In this document: piece after piece, positions 17,069-27,061 of the stretch
Numbering within the stretch: the first letter of the stretch is position 1
How the letters are laid out: each line of letters opens with the position of its first letter
Assembly (NCBI RefSeq): GCF_028993635.1
Contig: NZ_CP118631.1
Span: forward strand, 3,472,001 to 3,536,000
Direction: 5' to 3'
Source: Mucilaginibacter sp. SJ
Lineage (GTDB): Bacteria; Bacteroidota; Bacteroidia; Sphingobacteriales; Sphingobacteriaceae
Length of the DNA stretch: 64,000 nt
Translations under genes and position numbers: made by a program
The notes under the pieces: generated by a model
The model's input: the letters and a program-made list of their open reading frames with translations, nothing else
What the model was told of the DNA's origin: nothing
Database searches by the model: none

Positions 17069-20000
17069 TTGTTCATTTTATTGACATTGAGCATACTTTT
17101 GCTCACGTTTCAATTTAAGCCAGTACAAACCTGGGCTGCTAAAAAAGCGGCAGCTTACATTGCCGGCGAATTGAAAACCAAGGTTGGGATTAAAAGCCTT
17201 TACCTCAGGCCATTTCGTTCGGTGGTAATTGAGGGACTTTATATTTTGGATAAGAAGCAGGATACTTTACTAAGCACACCCCGATTAGCTGTTGATATTG
17301 AGGGTTTTTATCTTTTCAGAAGTATTAAACGCCGTACCATCAACTTTTCCAATATCGAACTGGATAATGGTTCCTTCTATCTCAAAAAACAAAAAGACAG
17401 TACTACCAACCTGCAATTTGTTATAGATTATTTTAATTCGGCCGATACCACCAAAAAAATCCAAAACAAACCCTGGACGCTAAATTTTGGCACTATTGCT
17501 ATCAATAATTTTCATTTCAGGTATAAGAATAGCCTGCGCGATACGGTAATAGCCGGGGTCAACTTTAACGACCTGGATGTGCAGCATTTCAGCACGCTGA
17601 TACAGGGTATGGATTTAAAGAACCACCTGTTTAAAGCCAATATAAAAAGTTTAAGCCTGCATGAAAAAAGCGGGTTCACCGTAAAACACTTCGCATCGGA
17701 TGCTACGATTGATACTAACCAGATCATACTGAAGCACCTCGCTATCCAAACACCCCGATCAGACCTGAAGGATTATTTCAGGATGAAGTTTAAATCGTTT
17801 GATGATTTTGACGATTTTGAAAATAAGGTACACATGGATGCCAGCTTTAAATCGTCACGCATTTCGTCATCAGATATTTCCTACTTTACCAGTTCATTAG
17901 AAAAAGTGAGTTTTGATTTGGGTATTGACGGGCAAGCCAAAGGTTATGTGAACAACCTCAAAGCAAAAAAAGTGACCATTACCGGCGGGCAGGCCACTTT
18001 TGTTAAAGGCGATTTTAACCTGCATAACCTTACCGATTGGGATAACGCATTCCTGGAGCTAAAATTTGACCAGGTGGCCTCCAACAAAAAAGACCTTGAT
18101 TACCTGATCAGCCATTTTTCGGGGACGCCTACAGAAAGGGCTCCGGCCATACTTTCCAAATTCGGCAACTTTAATTTTACCGGCAGGTTTACCGGCTCGC
18201 AGAATGATTTTGTTGCTTATGGTGTTTTTAAAACTGCTCTCGGTCGTTTTGATTCAGATATCAACCTTAAAATTGATAAAAATGACCGCCCAAGCTATAG
18301 CGGCAGGGTTAACGCCTATGCCTTTGACCTGGGCACCCTGCTTGATCAAAGCGATTTGGGCAGGGCCACCTTTACTTCAAACATACAGGGCAGCGGCGAC
18401 GCGCTGAAAAGCCTTACTGAAAAAGTGGATGCAAAAATCGCATCCATCACTTATAATAACTACACCTATAACAGGCTTACACTTAACGGCAGTTTTATAA
18501 ACAGGCTGGCCAACGCTCATATTACCATAAACGACAGGAACATAAAGCTTGACCTTAAAGGCAAGGTTAACCTTAACCCTGCTTTGCCAACTTATGATTT
18601 AACTGCCGATATCAGGGACGCTAACCTGAACAAGCTTGGTTTTACCAAAGATACTTTAACTGTAAGCACACTGCTTAAAACCCAGTTTAAAGGCGATGAT
18701 CTGGCCAATTTGCAGGGCAACATCCTGTTCTCGCCGGCAAGAGTAATAGATCCGCGGAATAATTACGCGGTTGACTCACTTTACTTGTCAGCAGAAGGAA
18801 TGGGCAATAACCGCACCATCGCTTTAAAATCTGACTTTGCCGATGGTAGTATCAAGGGCAAATACGATCTTGCAACCCTGCCTTCGTATTTTAAAACCAT
18901 CGTTAAAAAGTATATCCCTTCCATAAAAACAACTATAGTGCTGCCTAAGCCCGAGGAGTTTGATTTTACGCTGAACCTTAAAAACCTCGATCCGCTTACA
19001 GCAATCTTCCTGCCCGATCTGAAAATCCCTGAGCAAGGAACTTTTGTTGGGCAGTTTAACTCGGAAAAGAAAACAGCTACGCTATCGGGCTATATCAAAA
19101 CGCTTAAATACGGCAAAACTGTTTTCCATGATTTTATTATTGACGAAAACACTACCGACAGCTTGCTGGGGCTCAACGTATCCCTGAGACGGGTTGATTT
19201 AACCGACAGCCTTTTTATCAAGGATATCAACATTACGAACTTCCTGAAAAACGACAGCCTTAATTTTAACGTTAAGCTCTCCGACAAAAACGCTGTTAAC
19301 CAACTGGACCTTTATGGCCTGGTTGAATTTGGCCGCGATACTACGGCCAAGCTTAAACTGCTGCCATCAGACATCATACTGGAAAAAGAGAAATGGAAGA
19401 TCCAGGAGCAGGTACGCATCCGTTTACTGGACGGCAAAACACAGGTATCAGGCTTTGAGCTTTCAAACGGGCCGCAAAAAGTATTTATCGACGGATTTAT
19501 ATCTGATAACCCTGCCGATGAATTAAAGCTCTCGTTCCAGAAGTTTAACATGCGTACGTTTAACCAGCTCACGCGCACTTCGGGGGTAAACTTAAAGGGC
19601 TACCTGGATGGCGATGTTAAAATGACCTCGGTGCTCAAATCTCCGGGCATCGATTCGCATTTAACCATCGATTCACTTGCCATGAATAAAACACTGGTGG
19701 GCAATGTGAAACTGGTTACCACGCTTGGCAACGACCGTAAACAAGCGGATGTTAATATGAATATCATTAACCGCGGCCTGGAAACCATGAACATTGGCGG
19801 CACCTACTCGTTTGGCAAAGAAACTGATGACAAGCTTGATTTTGATATCAAGATGAACCAAACCGAAGCCATCATATTTGAGCCTTTCATTAACGACCTT
19901 GTTTCGGATGTAAAAGGACATGTTTCAACCGATCTGAAACTTACCGGCAAGCCCTCAAACCCGCAACTTAATGGCAGCGTTACTCTTGTTAATACCGGCC

Positions 20001-21517
20001 TTACCGTTAACTATTTAAAAACGGCTTATACGGTTAATAACAAGCTGGATGTTAATAACAGCATTATCAGCATTAAGGATATGGTTTTGAAGGACATTCA
20101 CAACGGTACAGGAACCGCCAATGGTACCGTAAACCTCAATAACCTATCTAACCCGGATATTGATGTAACCCTTAAAGCCAATAACCTGATGGCCCTGAAT
20201 ACAACATTCAAAGACAATCACCTTTATTATGGCACGGCTTATGGCACAGGCACTTTCAGCTTTAATGGCCCGGTTGATAACATGAAAATTGATATTACTG
20301 CCAGCACCAATGCGGGTACTGTTTTCAATATCCCGCTCAATACCTCGTCTACCGCCAGTGATTACGATTTCATCAAATTTGTAAGCCATAGTGACACCGC
20401 AAAAGTAGTTGCCAAAGAGCGTGCTTTTAATGGTGTTACCCTAAACTTTGATTTGAGCGCCGACGAAAAAACCATTGTTAAAATAGCTACGGATTACGGC
20501 CAGCTGGAAGGTAGCGGCGTTGCCCGTAATTTAAAATTGAATATTAACAGCCTGGGCGATTTTGAGATGTACGGTGACTTTTTAATATCATCGGGCAAGT
20601 TTGAGTTTACTGCCAAAAACTTTATCAGTAAAAACTTTACGGTAAGTCAGGGCGGTACCATCAGGTGGACAGGTAACCCATCAAATGCCGAGATCAACCT
20701 TAAGGCCCTGTATGAGGTGCGTACCAGTAAGGCACCGTTATATACTGCGGCAGGCCTGCAAACTCCTACATCGGGGCAGCAAACTTTGGTACAGGCCGAA
20801 CTGATCCTGACCAAGTCACTGTTACAACCTAATATTGATTTCGACTTTAACTTTCCTACCGATCCATCTGTTAAGGACGATCTGGCAACCTATCTTGCCG
20901 ACGCCAATAACCGGAGCCAGCAGGCTATCAGTATTATTGTTCGACGTAACTTTACATCAAACAGCAATAACTTAACCAACCAGGTGCTGGGCACAGCCGG
21001 CGAGGCGGTGAGCGAATTTGCGTTTAACAAGCTTAACAGCCTGATTTCGCAATCAAACATTAAAAACTTCGACTTAAATATTCGCTCTTTTAATGAGGCA
21101 AGTGCTTCGCTGCGCTTTTTTGATAGCAGGCTATCATTTAACGGAAGCTTATTCAGCAACAACGGCTCAAATGATATTTTTAATAACAACAACAGCAACC
21201 TGTTTAACCAGCGGTTTAACAGCCTCACCAAAGACTTTGAGGCCTTATATAAGATACGCCGCGATGGTAACCTAACTGCAAGATATTCATACCGTGCGTT
21301 AAACAACGTAACACTAAGCAGCCTTACAGACGTGCTGGCACCACAGTATGTAAACGGGTTAGGTTTGGTATACCAACGTGATTTTGACACTTTTGGCGAG
21401 TTTATCCGGAACATATTCAGGCAGGGACGTCGCAAAAACGCACCGGTTAACCCGGCTCCTATCCCAACATCCATTACTACTCCGGCAGCCAGGCCCGATG
21501 AAGATGAGGACCAATAA
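17069..21517 (+). CDS. TamB-like translocation/assembly module protein (DUF490)
   Basis: A giant protein of about 1482 residues: an N-terminal membrane anchor, then long beta-rich repeats of the AsmA/TamB type (taco-shaped lipid-transfer fold), and a C-terminal TamB/DUF490 domain (about 1030-1420, with FTAKNFISKNFTVSQGGTIR and the IIVRRNFTSNSNN region). It should span the periplasm and move phospholipids or help assemble outer-membrane proteins. The listed start is TTG at 17069, but the frame is open back to 17021 and encodes a basic run (KVIKKVLKIFLG) expected before a signal anchor. No ATG or GTG exists there, so an ATT at 17033 or a CTG is possible. The C-terminal tail is low-complexity and acidic (ARPDEDEDQ). 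Confidence 0.85.
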   Translation: MFILLTLSILLLTFQFKPVQTWAAKKAAAYIAGELKTKVGIKSLYLRPFRSVVIEGLYILDKKQDTLLSTPRLAVDIEGFYLFRSIKRRTINFSNIELDNGSFYLKKQKDSTTNLQFVIDYFNSADTTKKIQNKPWTLNFGTIAINNFHFRYKNSLRDTVIAGVNFNDLDVQHFSTLIQGMDLKNHLFKANIKSLSLHEKSGFTVKHFASDATIDTNQIILKHLAIQTPRSDLKDYFRMKFKSFDDFDDFENKVHMDASFKSSRISSSDISYFTSSLEKVSFDLGIDGQAKGYVNNLKAKKVTITGGQATFVKGDFNLHNLTDWDNAFLELKFDQVASNKKDLDYLISHFSGTPTERAPAILSKFGNFNFTGRFTGSQNDFVAYGVFKTALGRFDSDINLKIDKNDRPSYSGRVNAYAFDLGTLLDQSDLGRATFTSNIQGSGDALKSLTEKVDAKIASITYNNYTYNRLTLNGSFINRLANAHITINDRNIKLDLKGKVNLNPALPTYDLTADIRDANLNKLGFTKDTLTVSTLLKTQFKGDDLANLQGNILFSPARVIDPRNNYAVDSLYLSAEGMGNNRTIALKSDFADGSIKGKYDLATLPSYFKTIVKKYIPSIKTTIVLPKPEEFDFTLNLKNLDPLTAIFLPDLKIPEQGTFVGQFNSEKKTATLSGYIKTLKYGKTVFHDFIIDENTTDSLLGLNVSLRRVDLTDSLFIKDINITNFLKNDSLNFNVKLSDKNAVNQLDLYGLVEFGRDTTAKLKLLPSDIILEKEKWKIQEQVRIRLLDGKTQVSGFELSNGPQKVFIDGFISDNPADELKLSFQKFNMRTFNQLTRTSGVNLKGYLDGDVKMTSVLKSPGIDSHLTIDSLAMNKTLVGNVKLVTTLGNDRKQADVNMNIINRGLETMNIGGTYSFGKETDDKLDFDIKMNQTEAIIFEPFINDLVSDVKGHVSTDLKLTGKPSNPQLNGSVTLVNTGLTVNYLKTAYTVNNKLDVNNSIISIKDMVLKDIHNGTGTANGTVNLNNLSNPDIDVTLKANNLMALNTTFKDNHLYYGTAYGTGTFSFNGPVDNMKIDITASTNAGTVFNIPLNTSSTASDYDFIKFVSHSDTAKVVAKERAFNGVTLNFDLSADEKTIVKIATDYGQLEGSGVARNLKLNINSLGDFEMYGDFLISSGKFEFTAKNFISKNFTVSQGGTIRWTGNPSNAEINLKALYEVRTSKAPLYTAAGLQTPTSGQQTLVQAELILTKSLLQPNIDFDFNFPTDPSVKDDLATYLADANNRSQQAISIIVRRNFTSNSNNLTNQVLGTAGEAVSEFAFNKLNSLISQSNIKNFDLNIRSFNEASASLRFFDSRLSFNGSLFSNNGSNDIFNNNNSNLFNQRFNSLTKDFEALYKIRRDGNLTARYSYRALNNVTLSSLTDVLAPQYVNGLGLVYQRDFDTFGEFIRNIFRQGRRKNAPVNPAPIPTSITTPAARPDEDEDQ

Positions 21518-21664
21518 AAGCTAAAGGCAGAAAGCTTAAAGCAAAAAGCTTCTTCGCAAATACATTAAAAAATAAAGGCTTAAAGCAGATGCTAAAAGCC
21601 TTTAATATGGGTTAAAATAAAAATCATGCGCGGCTTTTTGCTTTCGGCCTTCGGGTTTTAGCTT
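21518..21664. repeat. Period-7 GC-N5 inverted repeat with internal terminator hairpin, site 1
   Basis: The left arm reads GC TAAAG GC AGAAA GC TTAAA GC AAAAA GC, a 7-bp period. The right arm (about 21628-21664) contains GC TTTTT GC TTTCG GC and ends TTTTAGCTT, complementary to the left start. Inside, 21574-21603 is a 14-bp hairpin (AAAGGCTTAAAGCA / TGCTAAAAGCCTTT, two mismatches) that can terminate both convergent genes, tamB-like and ribBA. Confidence 0.7.
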
Positions 21665-22868
21665 AATGATCGCGCATAATGGCATGGTCCATCTTGTCGC
21701 GTTTAGTGCGCAGGTAAGTTTCGTTATGTGGGTTTGACGCTATTTCGATAGGTACATTTTCAACAACTTCCAAACCGTAACCGATAAGGCCTGCCCGTTT
21801 TTTGGGGTTGTTGCTCATTAAACGCATTTTGGTAATACCCAGGCTGCGCAGGATCTGTGCGCCGATACCATAATCGCGCTGATCCATTTTAAAGCCCAAT
21901 TTCAGGTTAGCATCCACAGTATCATAACCGTTTTCCTGCAAATGATAGGCCCTTAATTTATTGATCAGGCCAATGCCGCGACCTTCCTGGTTCATATAAA
22001 CAATAGCACCCTTACCTTCCCTACTGATCATCTCCATCGCTTTATGCAACTGCGGACCGCAATCGCAACGGCATGAGCCAAAAATATCGCCGGTCATGCA
22101 TGAGCTATGTACGCGGACCAAAATAGGCTCACCGGGCTCCCAGGTACCTTTTACCAGGGCAAGGTGGTTTTCGCCGGTATCAACCTGGGTGTAGGCTATC
22201 ATATCAAAATCACCCCATTCGGTAGGCATTTTAACAGCCACTTCACGTTTCACCATCGACTCATGCTCCAGGCGGTAGGCGATCAGGTCTTTGATCGATA
22301 CTATTTTAAGGTTAAATTCTTTGGCAATCTCCAGCAGATCGGGCAGGCGGGCCATTTCGCCGTCTTCCTTCATAATCTCGCAGATAACACCGGCTGGTTC
22401 CATTCCGGCTAAAACAGCCAGGTCAATAGCAGCTTCGGTATGCCCGGTACGACGCAGCACGCCGCCATCCTTGGCTATCAGCGGGAAAATATGCCCCGGG
22501 CGACCAAGATCTTCGGGTTTAATTGCCGGATCGATAAGCGCAAGCGTAGTTTTTGACCTGTCGCTCGCAGAGATCCCTGTAGTACAGCCATGCCCAAGCA
22601 AATCGACAGAAACCGTAAAATTAGTTTCGTGCGATGTGGTATTGTGGCTTACCATAGGCATCAGGTCAAGCTCGCGCGCCCTTTGCGCTGTAATTGGAGC
22701 ACAAACCAAGCCGCGGCCATGGCGGACCATAAAATTAATTGTTTCGGGAGTGGCATTGCGGGCGGCCGTTAAAAAGTCGCCTTCGTTTTCACGATCTTCG
22801 TCATCAACTACGATAATTGTTTTACCTGCTTTGATTTCTTCAATCGCTTCCTGTATGGTGTTTAACAT
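21663..22868 (-). CDS. ribBA: Bifunctional DHBP synthase / GTP cyclohydrolase II
   Basis: A 401-residue fusion of the two entry enzymes of riboflavin synthesis. The N-terminal RibB domain (about 1-200) has [13 protein letters not shown] and the catalytic acidic loop, and makes dihydroxybutanone phosphate from ribulose 5-phosphate. The C-terminal RibA domain has the zinc site [16 protein letters not shown] and the [11 protein letters not shown] motif, and opens the GTP ring. Both active sites look complete. No other rib gene is adjacent and no FMN riboswitch is visible in the 134 bp upstream. Confidence 0.97.
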   Translation of the reverse strand: MLNTIQEAIEEIKAGKTIIVVDDEDRENEGDFLTAARNATPETINFMVRHGRGLVCAPITAQRARELDLMPMVSHNTTSHETNFTVSVDLLGHGCTTGISASDRSKTTLALIDPAIKPEDLGRPGHIFPLIAKDGGVLRRTGHTEAAIDLAVLAGMEPAGVICEIMKEDGEMARLPDLLEIAKEFNLKIVSIKDLIAYRLEHESMVKREVAVKMPTEWGDFDMIAYTQVDTGENHLALVKGTWEPGEPILVRVHSSCMTGDIFGSCRCDCGPQLHKAMEMISREGKGAIVYMNQEGRGIGLINKLRAYHLQENGYDTVDANLKLGFKMDQRDYGIGAQILRSLGITKMRLMSNNPKKRAGLIGYGLEVVENVPIEIASNPHNETYLRTKRDKMDHAIMRDH

Positions 22869-23002
22869 TCTATACTTACTTGTTGGGTAGCGCCTAAACG
22901 CTTGTTTAATCTAAATCAAATTTAACGCATATTACCATGACTTGGGTCGGCCTTGTGTAAAATGATAATGCTTTTATAATATGGCGTTTATTAAATATAC
23001 CG

Positions 23003-24457
23003 TTAATGACCGTGGCGGGTTGCCTTGGGCTTAAACTTTGCTGCCACGCGGTTTACAAAGCGTTTATAAATTTCCATATCAAACAGGGCGGAGTCTGTAG
23101 CCGCTTTATAAGAAAGGAACAAACCGATAGGCAGCAGCGTGATAATAGAAATCCACATGCCCAGGTACTTGTTAATATCGCCGCCCTTAACCGATTTTTC
23201 GCCAATAGTGGTAATGATATAGTAAATGAGGAAAAATACCACCGAAACTACAACCGGCAAGCCCAAACCACCTTTGCGGATAATGGAGCCCAGCGGCGCA
23301 CCGATTAAAAACAATACCAAACAAGCTACCGAAAGGTTATATTTTTTTTGATACTCTACGAAATACCTGCGGATGCCTTCCGAATCGCCTTTATACCTGT
23401 CGCTCCGGTTCTTGATCACATCCTTGATCGACCTTATTTCGGAAGCCGCACTGTTGAGGCTCATTTGCTGTTCGGATAAGGTAAGGCCCTGAAAGGCATC
23501 TTTTTTTGGATCAAACGCTTTATAATTTTTAACAGCCTTTGATTGCGCAGGTATTGAATAGTATTTAATGTACGGTGTAACCAGTTTATAATTTACCATC
23601 ACATTGCTATCCACAGAACGCTGCGACGAATCGAGATAATGCCTCAGCTGTTTAATGTTCATCATTTGAGATGCGGACTTAAACTCGCTTTCACTGGTAC
23701 GGGTAAGCTTAAATGCCGACAGATCAAACTTGGTTTCGGTTTCCTTAAACCGTTGGCGTAAAAGGCGCTGCCGGGTATTATATGTGGCATTTTCGGAAGC
23801 GGTTTCTTCGTATCGCACCCCGTCTTTTAAACGCAATACCAGGTATTTATCGCCCATGGTACGGAACATGGTGCCTTCGCGGGCCAGGATCACCGAATTA
23901 TTATTATCACCATTCGGGCTTTTTTGATAGATCATGATATCATACAAACGCTGACCATCGGGATCCTTACGTTTTACCCGGATTGTATAGCCGGGAAAAC
24001 TGGTACTGAACACTCCCTCGGGCAATAAATCGGCCGATTTTTGTTTCCGGGCATCATACAACAGCGAATAATATTTAAGGTTGGCCACCGGCAGCATATA
24101 ATCAGAAAAAAAGAACGCCGCGATACTAAGTATGGAAATGATCACGATCATTGGATACATGGCCCGGCGCAACGAAATGCCCGCCGCTTTGATGGCAACA
24201 AGCTCGTAATTTTCGCCAAGGGAGCCATAGGTCATGATGGTAGAGAGCAGGATGGATAACGGGAGGGCCATTTGAACATTGGTGGCCGAATTATACAACA
24301 TGAGCTCCAGGATGGTATACCAGGCAAAGCCCTTGCCAATAAGGTCGTCAATGTATTTAAACAAAAACAACATCAGCAACACAAACATCACGATGAAAAG
24401 CGTAACCAAAAAAGGCCTTATAAATGATTTAAGGAGTAAAAGGTGGATCTTCTTCAT
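23003..24457 (-). CDS. LptF/LptG family permease
   Basis: About 484 residues from the ATG at 24457 (MKKIHLLLLKSFIRPF). It has YjgP/YjgQ topology: two N-terminal membrane helices (FLVTLFIVMFVLLMLFLFKY and a following pair near residue 55-110), a large periplasmic beta-jellyroll domain (about 120-340), and a C-terminal helix bundle (ACLVLFLIGAPLGSIIRKGG). It is a subunit of the LPS-export ABC transporter. Bacteroidota often carry separately located LptF- and LptG-like genes, so which paralogue this is stays open. A charged central stretch near residue 280-330 is a lineage insertion. Confidence 0.9.
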   Translation of the reverse strand: MKKIHLLLLKSFIRPFLVTLFIVMFVLLMLFLFKYIDDLIGKGFAWYTILELMLYNSATNVQMALPLSILLSTIMTYGSLGENYELVAIKAAGISLRRAMYPMIVIISILSIAAFFFSDYMLPVANLKYYSLLYDARKQKSADLLPEGVFSTSFPGYTIRVKRKDPDGQRLYDIMIYQKSPNGDNNNSVILAREGTMFRTMGDKYLVLRLKDGVRYEETASENATYNTRQRLLRQRFKETETKFDLSAFKLTRTSESEFKSASQMMNIKQLRHYLDSSQRSVDSNVMVNYKLVTPYIKYYSIPAQSKAVKNYKAFDPKKDAFQGLTLSEQQMSLNSAASEIRSIKDVIKNRSDRYKGDSEGIRRYFVEYQKKYNLSVACLVLFLIGAPLGSIIRKGGLGLPVVVSVVFFLIYYIITTIGEKSVKGGDINKYLGMWISIITLLPIGLFLSYKAATDSALFDMEIYKRFVNRVAAKFKPKATRHGH

Positions 24458-24564
24458 TAGTGCTATTTGCAATTAACAGGGGCAAAACCGGTTAGCCGCA
24501 CAGTTAAAACCCATTAACGTGCAAAACCAGTTCAGCGTACAAAATTAGCTAAAATAAAGTTTTA

Positions 24565-24945
24565 TCAGGCGCCCAATACACTTATGAGGTAATCGATAGA
24601 GTTATCCCAGATCTGCTTTCGTTCTGTAATGGCATCTTCGGTGGCAAAATCAGTAATGGCCAGGGCTACATCATTGGTAAGCTCATCCTGCATTATTTCC
24701 ATTTCAAAATAATACTGGGCATCATCATCGAGCCATTTAAAACGTACGGATCTGTTTTCCTTAACTGAGCAAAGTTTGGCTTTTTGCGATTCGTCATCCC
24801 ATGTAAAAGTATAAACATGGTCACGAATATTAACCTCATCGGCAAACCATTGAGACAAGCCATTAGGCTCGCTTAAGAAGCTGAACAGGATACGCGGAGA
24901 TGACTTAATCTCGTACTCAATGGTAAATTTTTTCTTTTCGGACAT
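24565..24945 (-). CDS. START-like domain protein (SRPBCC superfamily)
   Basis: A 126-residue single-domain helix-grip protein. Features include the N-terminal KFTIEYEIKSSPRILFSFLS, a GLSQWFADEV loop and a C-terminal long helix (QIWDNSIDYLISVLGA), the pattern of the Bacteroidota START-like family related to Hsp90-activator (AHSA1)-type domains. The fold makes a hydrophobic cavity for a ligand, but no ligand or function is known. It is divergent from the tRNA gene. Confidence 0.8.
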   Translation of the reverse strand: MSEKKKFTIEYEIKSSPRILFSFLSEPNGLSQWFADEVNIRDHVYTFTWDDESQKAKLCSVKENRSVRFKWLDDDAQYYFEMEIMQDELTNDVALAITDFATEDAITERKQIWDNSIDYLISVLGA

Positions 24946-25017
24946 TCGGTTTACACTTAAAAAAACAGGAACAAAAGTAAATGTGAAACATTTTTTCTAA
25001 AGAAAACGAATTTCTAC

Positions 25018-25025
25018 TATATTTG
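25018..25025 (+). promoter_or_regulatory. -7 element (TATATTTG) for the tRNA gene
   Basis: TATATTTG matches TAnnTTTG and lies 84 bp before the tRNA on its strand. A T-rich stretch (TTTTTTC, 24991-24997) stands at about the -33 distance. The divergent START-like gene leaves the tRNA as the only obvious target. Confidence 0.5.
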
Positions 25026-25108
25026 CAAACCTTTTTAGGGACGGCTACTTGTTTTATAGCAAGGCCACTCTTTTTATTAACCACAAAAGGAGCCATAAAA
25101 ATAAAAAC

Positions 25109-25182
25109 GGCGGGGTAGCTCAGATGGTTAGAGCGTAGGATTCATAACCCTAAGGTCGGCAGTTCGATCCTGCTCCCCGCTA
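25109..25182 (+). tRNA. tRNA-Met (anticodon CAT)
   Basis: A 74-nt cloverleaf. The acceptor is GGCGGGG paired with CCCCGCT (G1-U72 wobble), the D-arm GCTC/GAGC, the anticodon loop TTCATAA with CAT, the T-arm GGCAG-TTCGATC-CTGCT and the discriminator A. The 3' CCA is not encoded. The anticodon stem TAGGA/CCCTA has an A31-C39 opposition. Initiator features (1-72 mismatch and three GC pairs in the anticodon stem) are absent, so it is an elongator tRNA-Met. A CAT tRNA read as Ile after lysidine modification cannot be excluded by eye. Confidence 0.93.
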
Positions 25183-25192
25183 CTTGAAGATG

Positions 25193-25229
25193 AAGCAGTT
25201 ACAGTAAAACGTAGCTGCTTTCGTTTTTT
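25193..25229 (+). terminator. Rho-independent terminator of the tRNA gene
   Basis: The stem AAGCAGTTAC / GTAGCTGCTT has ten pairs including one G-U and an 8-base loop, followed by TCGTTTTTTC. It begins 10 bp after the tRNA. Confidence 0.8.
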
Positions 25230-25266
25230 CTGGTCATGCAGTGTTCGTGCCCCCTTAATAATGGAG

Positions 25267-26950
25267 TTAATGCAATGAATTTACTTGTTTGGGCGAAAAC
25301 CCGAAATGCCGTGAAAAACTTGCTGAAAAACTTGCCGGACTGCTGAAACCCACCTGGTAAGCCACTTCCGCAATGGTGGCTGTGCGGCGCGCCAGGAGAT
25401 CGTGTGCATGTTGTAACCGTATTTCGCGTACCAGTTCGCCAGGGACCCGGCCAGTTATTGCCTTTAATTTTCGATGCAATTGAATTCTGCTCATATCAAT
25501 ATCCCCAGCCAGCTGATCGGTCCCATAGCTGTTGTCATCCAGGTTATTTTCAACCGCGGCTTTTATCTTATTTAAAAAAAGCCTGCTCTATCGTCGGCAT
25601 ATTGGGCAACTCTATCAGCCATCTCTTGTGCATTGCGACATGTTGTTTCAAAATATTGCGCGTGCCGATCAGGGCCAGCAGTTCGCGCTTCTCAAAGGGT
25701 TTGGCAAGATAAGCATCAGCTCCTGTTTGAATACCTTTTACACGGCTATCTACGTCGGCCTTTGCTGTCAGCATGATGACCGGGATTTGGCTTGTCCGTT
25801 CGTCTTTCTTCAATATCCCGCATAACTCGTAACCATCTGTATCGGGCATCATCACATCGGTAATAATGAGTGCCGGGATTTGTTCTATACCCATTGTGAT
25901 TCCTGCCTTGCCGTCCGAAGCGGTAATCACCCGGTACTGCTCCGCAAGCTGACGTTCAATAAAGTCACGGAGTTCCCGGTGATCCTCTACCAGCAAAATC
26001 AAGTCCATATCGGTCTCTGTTTTCTCGGGTTTTGCTTCTTCGCTTTCAGCGGCTGCTTTCATGGTCTTAAATTCCACTACACCCTCATGAGTGCCTACAG
26101 CTTCGTCTAAAGGCAACTGGATCACCACTTCGGTAAATGCCCCTTCCCAGCTATTTGCCGCAATACTGCCGCCCATTAGCTCAATCAATTCTTTACAAAG
26201 CGCCAAACCGATACCGCTTCCTTCTGCAGCCTGGCTGCCCGGCGAATTGACCTGGTAAAAACGACTGAAAATATAGGGAAGCTTTGATCTGGGTATCCCT
26301 TTACCTGTATCGCGAACGCGAACTACATATTGATTCCCGGGCATCCCATCGTCGTGATAAAGAAAAATCTCCACCCTGCCGATCGCCGTGAATTTTACCG
26401 CATTCCCGATAACGTTCAGCATGACCTTATCCAATTTATCCCGGTCTGCCATTACCCAAAGTTCGCGATAGTTTGACCGGAAATGCAGTGTGATGCCTTT
26501 TTGCAATGCAAGCGGCTCGAAACTTTGGACATGGCCTAATAATAATGCGTTTAAATCGAGCGGTTCGTACAACAATTCCATTAATCCCTGCTCCAGCTTA
26601 CTCAGATCAAGCAACTGGTTGATGAGCCTCAGCAAGCGCTCGGCATTATTCAGGATCATCCGGTAATCCCGCAGCAATGATGGATCGGAGGTCTTGCCGG
26701 CAAGTTCCTTAACCGGATTGAGGATAAGCGTCAACGGCGTCCGGAATTCGTGCGCAATAGAACGGACATCAGGTGGTGTATTTGCGTTATTTATTTCAGG
26801 ATGAAAGAACCAGTGTTTATCACGCAGTGATATTTCATTGTAGGCGCCGAAATCTTTTTGATGCAGAATTACCGTGTCTTGCGCATTGGCCGTACCGTAC
26901 AAAGCCAAAAGCAAAAGCAACAAGACGAAGGTACATTTAGCTGGATGCAT
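25267..26950 (-). pseudogene. Degenerate hybrid histidine kinase / response regulator / AraC protein
   Basis: The order is a signal peptide (TFVLLLLLLALYGTANAQ), about 40 residues of a sensor N-terminus, HisKA (SIAHEFRTPLTLILNP), HATPase (VMLNVIGNAVKFT, DTGKGIP, GSGIGLALCKEL), and a receiver (DVMMPDTDGYE). A stop then falls in the 25568 frame. The AraC-type helix-turn-helix domain continues in another frame (25267-25494 and upstream). Removing one base from the seven-A run at 25574-25580 joins both frames into about 560 residues reading EQAFLNKIKAAVENN. The long periplasmic sensor and transmembrane helices normal for such hybrid systems are missing: the signal peptide leads almost straight into HisKA. 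Sensor deletion plus frameshift indicate a decayed gene. A base-calling error at the homopolymer remains possible. Confidence 0.75.
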
Positions 26951-26996
26951 GTGAGATTAAGTTTGCGTAAAACTGCCGGGATTTTATAATCAAAAA

Positions 26997-27019
26997 TATA
27001 TTATATTTATTATAATATA
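26997..27019. promoter_or_regulatory. AT-only inverted repeat upstream of the kinase remnant
   Basis: TATATTATA, five bases, TATAATATA: perfect 9-bp arms, 47 bp before the ATG of the hybrid-kinase remnant. It could be an operator, or simply the AT-rich promoter. Confidence 0.3.
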
Positions 27020-27061
27020 CAGATACTGAAGGGCTTTATTCATAACAGAGCGGCCTTAATA

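Noticed and set aside
25109..25182. Initiator tRNA-fMet
   Set aside because: Three consecutive G-C pairs in the anticodon stem and a 1-72 mismatch are lacking; position 1-72 is a G-U pair.
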